NCBI GenBank assembly: GCA_016098155.1
Contig: JAAAJB010000385.1
Coordinates: forward strand, 1,419 to 33,760
DNA from: Actinomortierella ambigua
Lineage: Eukaryota > Mortierellomycota > Mortierellomycetes > Mortierellales > Mortierellaceae
Direction of reading: 5' to 3'
Length of the DNA: 32,342 nt
The notes beneath the pieces are model-generated. The model did not search any database. It saw only the letters and a program-made list of their open reading frames with translations, and was not told where the DNA came from. The translations under genes were made by a program, and so were the position numbers. Numbering within the stretch: the stretch's first letter is position 1; each line of letters opens with the position of its first letter. Of this stretch, positions 10,573-20,176 are shown piece by piece.

Positions 10573-12506
10573 ATGAGCAATTCTGAGGTACCCAAATCAA
10601 TAATGTCGCCGCGTGTGGTCACTCGTGTTCATCCCATGCGCTCAAGTTTTAACGCTCCCCTTCTCTCCTTCTCCCTCTCGTTCCTGCTCACGCCCACACA
10701 CAGCAACAAACGGCTGTCCCCGCCAGGAGCCTGAGCTGGCGCAACAAACCAATCGAGTTTGGACCACTTATTGGGGCTGGTGCATATGGCTCAGTCTATC
10801 GGGTGACCTGTGGCGACGAGGTATTCGCTGCCAAGACCTTCCCCATCCAGGAAGAAGAGAAACGTGTTGAAGCTATCCAACAAGAAATCAAAATCATGGA
10901 GAAACTCCGTCACCCGAATATCATTCAGTTCTACGGCACATGCGAGCATAACGGTCTTGACTATCTCATCATGGACCTAGCGGAGAAAGGATGTCTCTCA
11001 AACGCCATCCTGCAAAGGGAGCTCAATTGGCCGAACAAGACCCGGATTGCCCATGAGATAGCGCGAGGCCTCGAGTACATCCACGCAAAGGACGTCTTTC
11101 ATCGAGACTTGAAGAGCGCCAACGTCCTTCTTGACAAGCACATGACAGTGAAGCTATGCGACTTTGGGTTCTCCAAGATCAAGTCGGCGGCCTCAGTTCA
11201 GTCCGGTGCAGCCATAAAGGGCACTCTTCGTTGGATGGCGCCAGAAATATTGTCAAAGGATCCCACCTACTCGGCCAAGTCGGATGTATACGCCTTGGGA
11301 ATGGTCATGTGGGAGATGGCGGCCAATAGCACTGTTCCATTCATACACCAGCTGGACGACGGCACTGTGGCCCTTCTTGTCGGCGACGGTGAGCGAGAGG
11401 AGCTTCCAGACGATACCCCTGACACCTATCGACAATGGGTCGAAAAATGCTGGGAACAGGATCCTTCAGAGCGGCCAGATGCAAGCTCCGTGATCCTCGT
11501 AGAGGATACACCATTGGACATTGTCACGGAAGAAGGGCACCTGTCGGTCACATTCTCAACCGACAGCAATGACCGAAATTATGGTAAAGTCGCCCAGCAG
11601 AGCATGGCAATCAAGCCCCCAGCTGCCCAGTCTCCGAAAACTTTGTCTCTAAGCACCCTGTCTCCGAGCACCCTATCTCCAAGCACTCCATCTTCAAGCA
11701 CCCTACCTCCGAGCATCCTGTCTTCGAGCACCTTGTCTCAGAGCGCCGGCAGCTCTTCCAACGTCAGAGTCCGCAACGAGAGTGATGTATCAGGCCCCAG
11801 TAACGCTCCAAGCAGTGGACGCTCAGATCGAGTCTCTGTGGATTCGGCCATGATCTCAGACAACAAGGGCCAAGTCGAGGTTGACCTGATGCAGCTAGCC
11901 GCAAAGTACGAGCACGGTGACGGTACCGGCGACATCGCCCAGAGCCACTCGGCCGCCATCTTTTACTACCGTCAGGCGGCCAAACAAGGCAATGCCGAAG
12001 CCCAAGTGTGGCTGGCCAAGAATTACCTGCATGGCAACAGCATGCCACAGAGCGAGTCGGATGCGGCCAAGTGGTATCGGCTGGCGGGCGAGCAAGGACA
12101 TTTGGAGGCCCAGTTTGCTATTGCGGACATGTGCTTTCTCGGACGAGGGGTGAGGGTCGACTATGTCGAGGCGTCGTCCTGGTATCGAAAGGCGGCTGAG
12201 CAAGGGCACGTGGACGCTCAGATCAATCTCGGGGCCATGTACCAGAGAGGGATGGGTGTCAGTCAGAGCGACACCGAGGCCGTTGTCTGGTACCAGAAGG
12301 CGGCCGAGCAAGACTCGCCGGTCGCTCAGTACAAGCTCGGTTTGGTATACGAAGAAGGCAAGCCTGGTATCCGAAAGGACCCTCAACAGGCCATCGAGTG
12401 GTACCGCCGAGCCGCTGCGCGGGGTCATCCGGAGGCAGAGTCGAGAAAGACACTGCTAGAACAGCTGCCAAAACGGAGGGGGATCATCCGGAGTATGTTC
12501 AAGTAG
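10573..12506 (+). CDS. TKL-type protein kinase with 5 Sel1 repeats (605 aa, 2 exons)
   Basis: Second member of the kinase pair. Exon 1 is proposed as 10573-10587 (MSNSE) and exon 2 as 10704-12506, with donor GTACCC (weak) and acceptor CACACAG. The frame is open from exon 2 to the stop. The kinase domain shows GAGAYGSVY (29-37), Lys49, Glu66, HRDLKSAN (Asp140), DFG (158-160) and GTLRWMAPE, all expected for an active TKL kinase. A Ser/Thr/Pro linker follows, containing a 15-nt minisatellite (about 317-354). Five Sel1-like repeats then occupy about 395-580, with units such as HVDAQINLGAMYQRGMGV...WYQKAAEQ. It has fewer Sel1 repeats than its divergent neighbour. The exact N-terminus depends on the weak donor; an alternative upstream exon cannot be excluded. 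Confidence 0.9.
11652..11756 (+). repeat. 15-bp coding minisatellite in the kinase linker
   Basis: About seven degenerate 15-nt units encode pentapeptides of the type STLSP, giving a Ser/Thr/Pro-rich spacer between the kinase and Sel1 parts. The unit length is a multiple of three, so copy-number change would keep the frame. Confidence 0.8.
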
Positions 12507-13477
12507 TGTGATAAAGTTTCGTCCTTTTTTTATTGACAACCACAAAGGCGATGTACTGGACTTGACCATGGTATAAAGGGGGACTGCAGGTGGGATGGAG
12601 CTCTACTCCCCCCTTTTGCATGTAACCTCACCAATGTAGAGTCTACATAGGGAGGTAGGAATTCCTGCAAAAGAGGAAGTGAACATTCTGCGCCTTTTAT
12701 ACACTGTACTATGACCAAGTTCAGTACTAGTTAAACACTGATGCCGCATATGTACGCGAAAGACAGCTCTGTGGCCTCCTCATCCCAGGGAATGTTGACA
12801 CGAAATAGGCTGCGCATGCATGGCTCGCAGAGAGAAATCAGAGACGAAAGAGATGGGCAGAAAGGAAAACAACTGCCATTCTGGAGGATATTTCGTACGA
12901 ATAGTCGTCTTTGATGTCTATCGATAAACTACAACTTCAAATTTAGATATCTGCTTTTGCTTGCTGAAGAGATGCGGTTGGGCATCCGCACCTCGACGCA
13001 TTGTAGATACATCACCCCAGATGGCTCCCGAGATCGAAAGGCTGGAAGAGCGTAGTGTGTACAGTGTAGGTGGAATGTGTATTCGATGTGAGCATTGTCC
13101 TTGACGAAAAAAAAAAAAAAAAAAAAACATGAGCACTGCTCTCCGTAGCGAGTGTGAGAGGAAAGAATACATGCTCCGTTCCTCACTTTCCATGCTAAGC
13201 GCGTCCTCGGTTGCACAAACCAGAAGAGCGAGTTTAGCTCAAGCTTCATTGCTCTTGGATACACAAAAAAATTGCTGTGCACTCAAATTTTCCCTCCTCG
13301 CTGTTCTGTGAGAGCACCCATCAAACTCTCGTTCAACTTTCAATGCTAATGCTAATGCTAATGCAAATGCAAAAACATTCACCTTGAACATTCTCAACCT
13401 CCTCTCTTTGCCCCATTATTCATACTGTCCTCTAAAATTGCATATCCCGTATTCTCCTTTGATCAACGCTGTTTCCT
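12507..13477. other. Intergenic region between kinase D and the first membrane-protein gene
   Basis: Holds the 3' region of the kinase gene and the promoter of the next gene. An inverted repeat (AAAGGGGG at 12575-12582 with CCCCC(C)TTT at 12608-12616) lies about 70-110 bp after the kinase stop and could fold in the transcript's 3' end. A 21-A homopolymer lies at 13107-13127. The last 160 bp resemble the leader of the downstream paralogue. No gene is seen. Confidence 0.6.
13343..13387 (+). promoter_or_regulatory. Possible upstream ORF in the leader of membrane protein E
   Basis: A 14-codon frame begins in an ATGCTA repeat and ends MQKHSP-stop, 90 bp before the main ATG at 13478. The leader of the tandem paralogue has a matching frame ending MQMHSP-stop at 17075-17095. 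Whether it is translated depends on where transcription starts, which cannot be seen. Confidence 0.3.
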
Positions 13478-16150
13478 ATGAGCACTGTCTACCCACCATT
13501 CGTCGGCCCGTCACCAACCGTCCTCCCAGCAACCGTTGAACCCATTGTTAAGGCTGCTGCGACAGTGCAGAACAACATCTTGCTGGTCCAGTATTCACAC
13601 ACAGGTGAAAATGTTGGAGACCTGTATGCCATCATGCTGTCCGACACAACGCAACCACTTCCGTTCCAGATCCAACGCCAGACGGACATGCAAGGGTCAA
13701 ACAAACCTATCGCCTCCATGTCGCTTACCACGGTGTCTACTCGCACTAGCACGGAATCAAAGTCGCCCGCCGGAGGCGCCGATGGCAGCGAAACCGTTTC
13801 ACAACAGCTGGCACAAAATCCCTTGGACCCAAACGCAATCAAGTCTGCCGCAGCGACGCCCGCTCCTCCTTTTCGTGATCTCGTCCTTGCCGTGAATGAT
13901 GACAACTATAACGCTCAATTGTGGCATCTAAAAGCTCCAGGCCGTGGTGTGCCACCGGACTCGCCTGTCTCATCACCGCCGTCGACCCGAAATGGGTCTG
14001 GTGCAGGATCTGGCACTGGGCCTGGGACACCCGATCATCTCCCTGCCCCTCTTTGGACTGCAACCGCACTGCCGCAGTCCCTCTATATCGATGCAAAGAG
14101 CGTCAGCCTTGGCACGATACATCCTCGCGATTTGAAGGAAGCAGGCGTCATGGCCGTCGCGTGGAAAAAGGAACATGCGAGCGGTTCTCACCTAGTTTAT
14201 CCGTTGAAGCTCGTGTATCGGCGCCACTCAGGGAGCGCTGTCGACTCGAATTCGCCCAGCACACAAGCAGAACCGTCTCCTCCTTCAAGTCCCCTCGGTG
14301 GCGGCGACGCCAGCAATAGTGGCAATGTGGCCGTGGAGCAACCTTTCGAATGGATCCCTGCCGAGAATCAAGGTTTCGTACGAAATCCCACTGTCGTCAA
14401 CCCTAACTTTTATATCAATGCTTTAAAAGCTGGAGCCACTCTCCATGTAACCCCAGTCTCAACAACGGCTCGTAATGGAGGAGGATTCTCATATGCTCTC
14501 CTCGGAAAAACCTCGCCAACTACGGCAATCTGGGAGGCGGTATTCGTGCGTGAACCTTCTCGCGAATTTGGCATGGTATGTTCTCCAATGATGTTTACAC
14601 TTGTCCTCGGCGTTTGAATGTCACCACAACATGTAATCTGCCCGCTTGGATGAATCAACGCGTTTATATAAAAAAGTACAAAGCTGCACGTCGAGCCTTA
14701 TTAGAATCACAGTCAAATTAGAGGCCTTTCGCGAAGAAAATCTTGGACATTGATGTTGCTACAAGCCAACTGACAAGTGCCAAATCACACCTCTGAATAT
14801 TAGACAAAGTATGAAATCACTAACGCTTTTCCGTGCTTCACTTCGAGTAAGTTTCAATATCACCCGTTTTAATGCTGGAGTTTAAGCGCGTACCATTGCA
14901 ATGCAATGCTTATGGATGGCGTTTGTCTGAGAGTACGAGGATTGACTTGGCGATTTATGTTCTGTTTTTTGTTGTGATACACTCCAACCTAATAAGCATC
15001 CAGTGCCTTGGTTGCTATCGTGGGTCACGAAGTTTATTCCAACAGGATCAGTTTGCCTTTTCAAAACGCAACTTTTGAGATGATCACCTCAAAAAGTAGT
15101 ACTCCAAGCCATAGTGGACCTGTCGTCGCCTGCACCTCGACAAAAGACCATATCATTGCTATTGTTCCAGGTAAGAGTCGGTTCCCTCCCCACAAATGAT
15201 CGATGATAATCATGAACGTACCTCCCCTGCCGTTCAACCTCCTCAATCTCCTACCTTTGACTTTTTTTATCTAATGTTGATTGACAGGCTCACGCGTGTC
15301 TACTACAAACCCACAGCCGGAGATCCATCTCTTCGATTTGAAGACCAGGTCATGGGCTAAGGCACAGCTTGTTCAAGCACCACCCGGCACATTTAGCGAC
15401 CTTCCACCACCACCACCACCAGGTGGTCCTAGCAAAGGAGATCCTGGCGGAGAGGTTTCTAACAATCCCAATAACGAGAGCCCTTTGTCGCCTAACGAAA
15501 CGACGCCCAACGCTGCTCTCATCGGAGGCATCGTCGGCGGTATTGTCGTTCTTGGGGCGATGATCTTTGCAGGATTCTTCTTCTATCGACGTCGTGGTTC
15601 CAAAGAGAAGGCCCAGGAGCAAAGTGTGGTCACACTGAAGACATTTGCCAGCGATGATACGTTTCATGAGGAGCCAAGGATGCGCCACTCGGTGAGGAGG
15701 AGTCGTAGCCGTGGAAGAAGTCCAGAAGTAAGGAACCACCATGAGATGGCTTGGCCGCAAGAGGACAACGACCAGGTTATGGATTGGCCAGGAGCGAACT
15801 ACCACCAGGAGTTGGCTTGGTCGCAAGCAAATCACCGCCAGGAGATGCCGCAGCCGCAAGCATACGAATATCAGAGGATGGCTCAGTCGCATGTAAACGA
15901 CCACCAGAGGATGGCTCGGTCTCAAGCACACCACAACCAGGAGATGGCTTGGTTTCAAGCAAACTACCTCCAGGAGATGGCCCAGTCTCAAGCAAACTAT
16001 TACCTCCAGGAGATGGCTCGGTCGCGAGCGAACAACCACCATGAGATGGCTTCGTCACGAGGGGCCCGATCCCATGAGACGGATCGAGGGACAGTACCAG
16101 TGATGCACAAGATGCATGGCCCGCAGTACTCTCCTACCCGACATCCATAG
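13478..16150 (+). CDS. Single-pass membrane protein with kelch-like motif and repetitive tail, copy E (725 aa, 4 exons)
   Basis: Exons 13478-14575, 14804-14846 (a 43-nt micro-exon), 14997-15170 and 15288-16150 join in frame (phases 0, 1, 1), with donors GTATGT, GTAAGT and GTAAGA. The junctions were set by matching the tandem paralogue: both give CFTST then an IVGxxVYS segment. The N-terminal about 500 residues contain VQNNILLVQYS, a Pro/Ser/Gly-rich stretch and a kelch-like strand motif (EIHLFDLKTRSWAKAQL). After a Pro-rich spacer comes one hydrophobic helix (about 514-538) followed by RRR, suggesting N-out/C-in topology. The tail carries an Arg/Ser-rich block and about ten degenerate 11-residue repeats (NxxQEMAxSQA). 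No N-terminal signal peptide is visible, which is odd for an extracellular domain. Kelch/galactose-oxidase-like membrane proteins are common in these fungi; function here is unknown. Confidence 0.85.
15736..16053 (+). repeat. 33-bp coding repeats in the tail of membrane protein E
   Basis: About ten degenerate 33-nt units encode 11-residue motifs of the form NxxQEMAxSQA, with one 12-residue variant. An 11-residue period fits a hendecad coiled-coil helix. The paralogue has fewer copies. Confidence 0.8.
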
Positions 16151-17216
16151 ACACGATGCCTCAACCACAGACTTGTTCTTTAGCATATGTATCCAATGAT
16201 CATTATCCTTGCCCTCCATTTCCCGTTTTGAACCTCAGTTTCTCTTGATAACAACTTCTTAATCCAAGTCAATTGGGACATGGCAATAACAAGAAATCAA
16301 AATCTTCAGTTCGAAGAGGGTCTCACGGTGAACTTTTACATTACTCATATTCTCGAATGCTGTGTATCGTAAAATAGGAAGAAACCCCATCAACCGCCAA
16401 CGGCTTGAATGTTGGGGTATTGAGGTTTTATTGAGACAATTGCGAGTTACCAGCACTACTTTCAACGTAGCTGTTCAAGGTATCAGCATTAACCACTCAA
16501 GTCAATGTCACGCGAGAAATCAAACATGCTTATGACAAGAGAAAACAGACGATAACATGGTAGTAAAAGAGGCGGCGTGCTCAAAACTCTAGAGCCTTTC
16601 TTCTGCTGTAGTTTAATGCGGCATTCGCTATAGCTTTATGTCCATAGGGGCTATAAAGGCGACAACGCACGAAGCGAAGGTTGGAAGCGAAGGATGGAGA
16701 ATTTCTGACATGAACAACCTGGGAAGACACGAGTCCCCTTCTGGCCAAGTAGTTGAGGGAGGCATGCCCGCCCAGAAGTACGGCGGATAACATGCAGTGC
16801 AGATGGCTCTCAGGATAGAAGGTTTAGAAAAGAAACGACACAGTAAACATTCCGTGCTGGAGGGAAACTTGAAAGGGCAATGTATTTGGGCACATGAGTA
16901 AGAGATGGGCTTTCCAAAGGCTCTTGGTGGCACAAAACATTGAGCATTTCCGAATGGTCAAGTATCTGTGTTTGCGGCTGAACACAAGGTAGAGCGCTCG
17001 CTGTGTGCTCAACACTTCTCTTCCTACCTGCACCTCGACAGGTCATTCATCTCATTCAACTCCATCAAGTACCAATGCAAATGCATTCTCCTTGAACAAT
17101 CTCGGACTCCTCTCTCCTTACTCCTTCCGCCTCACGTCGACTGTCAGACTTCAACTTGAAAACACTCAATATCCACCAGTAGCCCACGTCGCCTCTTTTG
17201 GATTCTCTCATCAGTC
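16151..17216. other. Intergenic region between the tandem membrane-protein genes
   Basis: About 1.07 kb with no convincing gene; open frames on the minus strand (16581-17046) have no conserved character. The final 170 bp are related to the leader of the upstream paralogue, including an AATGCAAATGCA segment and CTTGAACA followed by a CTC-rich stretch, so the duplicated unit included promoter-proximal sequence. Confidence 0.6.
17075..17095 (+). promoter_or_regulatory. Possible upstream ORF in the leader of membrane protein F
   Basis: Six codons reading MQMHSP then stop, 121 bp upstream of the main ATG. It corresponds in position and ending to the short frame ahead of the paralogous gene at 13343-13387. 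Confidence 0.3.
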
Positions 17217-19694
17217 ATGAACTCCGAAGTGAAGGCTACTGCGACAGTGCAAAACAACATCTTACTGGTCCAGTACTCACCAGCTGGTGTAGGCATTGGA
17301 GACCTGTATGCCTTCTTATTGTCTGATTCCAGCAGTGGGACGATTTCATTCTCGTATCAGATCCAACGCCAGACGCCCAACTTGAAGGGATTGGCGAGCG
17401 CCGTCACTTCCATGTCGCTTGCTACAATCCCTCTTCCGAGTGGTGCCAACCCTTCTAAGCCTGGCAATGGTTCTCCCACGGTCGCTCCTCCTTTTCGCGA
17501 TGTCATGCTTGCCGTGAATGGTCCTAGCTCTGCTCAAGTTTGGCAACTGAAGGCACCAGACCGCAGCGTACCACCAGACTCGCCTATCTCGTCACCGCCA
17601 TCGACCGAAGGTGGGCCCGATGCAGGCACTGCCACTGGGCCTGTCACTGGGCCTACCACTGGGCCTGTGACGCCCAGTAATCTACCTGCCCCGCTTTGGA
17701 ATGCATCCGCTCTGCCACCATCACTCTTCCCAAATACCCTCAGTATCAGTGTTGGGCCTCTTGTGCCCCCTAACTCTGACAAAGTAGGAATTCTAACTTT
17801 CGCGCAGACGAATGGCGGCGCTTTCGAAATGGCCAAGCTTTCTCCAGCTTCGCCTAGTACACTAGAACTGCCAGGCGCTCCTCCTTTCGGCGGTAATGGT
17901 GGAGGAAACAGCAACAATGCCCCCGCTGCACAAACAGTCGCATGGGGCCGTGACTGGACTACGGATCCGCCTAACAAGGGGTGGCCAATATTTGCCTTCA
18001 ATGCACCACGACCCGGCCACACACTCCATGTGACTACGCCCCCACCATCAGGTGGCAGATTACGAAATGACTTGGAATATTCGGGGGTTGTTACTGGAAT
18101 TGCTACTGAAGGCGGACTCTGGAACATGATTTTCGTGCACGATGACCCCCCACTCGGTGTTAACAGGACAGTTGCGGTATGTTCGCCACTGGTGTTTCGC
18201 TTGTGGGTCTATATTAGGGTTGGTCTCCTGCTCATCTGAGTGAGTTTTCGCTTTTGTGGGGAGATGACACGAAGCTGTACATGTCAATTCCTGAATGTCA
18301 CATCCACAGCGGGAGCAGATGAAACCACCAATAATGAACGTCTCAAATTTGCTTCGTGTTCGCTAACGGTAATATCAAAATCAATCACGCGTGAGCAAAT
18401 AGGAAGTTTTCACAAGTATGCCTCAGGATGCGTGCTTTACCTCAAGTAAGTTTCATTTTCACCTTTACATGTTGAGACAAGAATGCTGGCCTTCACGCTA
18501 CCCTCTTTTTATTCCAGTCTGTTCACATAAATGAGCATTTTTTGAATCACTTTGAAAATGGCGCAGCGCGCAACGCCATGCTGGGGATCGTGGGTAAAAT
18601 AGTTTATAGCGGTTTGTTCAGTATGCCCGTATCGTGGGAACCAGTCACCACTGTGAACACCCCTTCTGAGATCAACGGGCCTGTGGTCGCCTGTGCTTCC
18701 ATAAACGACTTTGTTATAGCTGTTGTCCCAAGTAAGTTCGCTCTCAGATATTGAACAAAAGGAGACTCTCTGTGTAGTATTATCACCTTTCGAAACAGAT
18801 AGACGCTTTCTCACTTTTCTTCTTCTTCTTTTACAACGTTTATCGATAGACTCGGTTGGTAAACAATCACGACCAGATATCCATCTCTTCGATACGGTGA
18901 AGCTGGTATGGACGAAAGCTAAGCTCGTCAAAGCACCACCTGGCACATTTAGTGACCTACCCACCCCACCATCGCCGAGCGGCCCTAACAAAGGAGGCGC
19001 AGACGAAGGAAGTCCTAGCAAAGAAGATCCTACCAATGCTAATAATGGGAACACCTCATTGGCTGACGAAACGACGCCCAGCGCAGCTCTCATCGGAGGC
19101 ATTGTTGGCGGTATCGTCGTCCTAGGGGTGATGATCTTCGTGGGAGTCTTTTTCTTTCGACGTCGTGGCTCCAGAGAGAAGGCTCGCGAGCAGAACGTGG
19201 TTTCGCTCAAGACGTTCGACAGCGATGATACGTTTCATGAGGAGCCAAGGATGCGCCACTCGGTGAGGAGGAGTCGTAGCCGTGGAAGAAGTCCAGAAGT
19301 AAGGAACCATCGTGAGATGGCTTGGCCGCAAGAGGACAACTATTATGAGCACGATTGGCCAGGAGCAAACTACCACCAGGAGTCGGCATGGCCAGGAACA
19401 GATCACCACCACCAGGAGATGACTCGGTCGCATGCAAACTACCTCCAGGAGATGGCTCGGTCGCAAGAAAACTACCTACAAGAGATGGCTCGGAACAACA
19501 CCCAGAGGATGGCATCGTCACGAGGAACCAGTCCCCGGGAGAAGCCTCGGTCAGCAGCGAATAGCCCTCAAGAGATAACCCAAGCGAGACTACCTGTGGA
19601 ACACAGGCTGAATGGCCCGCAGTACTCTCCTGCCCGACAACCATCTCGACATTCATCTCGACATTCACCTCGATATCCATCTCGAAATCCATAG
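17217..19694 (+). CDS. Single-pass membrane protein with kelch-like motif and repetitive tail, copy F (670 aa, 4 exons)
   Basis: Tandem paralogue of the gene at 13478-16150. Exons are 17217-18176, 18403-18445 (43-nt micro-exon), 18567-18731 and 18850-19694, with the same intron phases (0, 1, 1) and donors GTATGT, GTAAGT, GTAAGT. The N-terminus starts MNSEVKATATVQNN and again lacks a signal peptide. It has a Thr/Gly/Pro-rich spacer (TGPVTGPTTGPVT), a kelch-like motif DIHLFDTVKLVWTKAKL, a membrane helix (about 468-492) followed by RRRG, and a tail with a basic RS-type block. The tail has about seven degenerate 11-residue QEMA repeats and ends in a basic stretch (SRHSSRHSPRYPSRNP). An approximately 120-bp part of the tail is almost identical in DNA to the paralogue although the rest has diverged. 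Function unknown; a surface sensor or adhesin-like role is only a guess. Confidence 0.85.
19306..19530 (+). repeat. 33-bp coding repeats in the tail of membrane protein F
   Basis: About seven degenerate units encode QEMA-type 11-residue motifs, fewer than in the upstream paralogue. Confidence 0.75.
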
Positions 19695-20176
19695 ACAAAG
19701 TTGCCCTTAGACATAGGTTGATTCGCTTTTTGCATTTTTGTTAAAACCTTTGCATTTTCAATCTCCATTTTGTAGCTCGGGCTAAAGTGAGTATCCCTTC
19801 AAAAGAGAATTACGTTAGTATCGATGGAGCTAGGCCTGTCGCCAAGGGCTATGTATCCAGAGACTCATGCTCTCGATTCAGAGATCCAGAGGTCCAGATA
19901 ATGGTTCAAAGGCAGGGGTACCGTGCAAGATAACTACATAGATAGCATTCTAGTGAACTTAGAACGTGCTCATTTGCAATGGCAGTATTGTCATGGGTCT
20001 AAAAAAAAAAGGGTATGTATTGCTAAATTGGCACCGGTTTACTCCTCCTGCATTATCTACTCGATACCACTGTGGCATGGCCTTTCCGGATTGTTACCGG
20101 GCGAAAGAGGGCGAATGAAAAGGAAAATCAAAACTACACCGAAAAAAAAACAGTGAAAGATATATCCATCTTTTTT
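19695..20176. other. Convergent 3' intergenic region
   Basis: Separates the plus-strand membrane-protein gene from the minus-strand low-complexity gene, so both 3' ends lie here. Several A-runs occur (20000-20009, 20142-20150). No gene is seen. Confidence 0.6.

Noticed and set aside
12575..12616. Inverted repeat after the kinase gene considered as a bacterial-type terminator
   Set aside because: The genome is eukaryotic, the loop is long and no such terminator mechanism applies; it is at most a 3' UTR hairpin.
18205..18225. Isolated TTAGGG-like hexamers considered as telomeric repeats
   Set aside because: Only single copies occur and no tandem array is present, so the window is not a telomere despite encoding a telobox protein.
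13478..19694. Membrane-protein genes ending at the first stop after exon 1 (14617 and 18239)
   Set aside because: GTATGT donors at the same place in both paralogues, followed by matching exons carrying the kelch-like motif and membrane helix, show that the open frame merely runs into intron.
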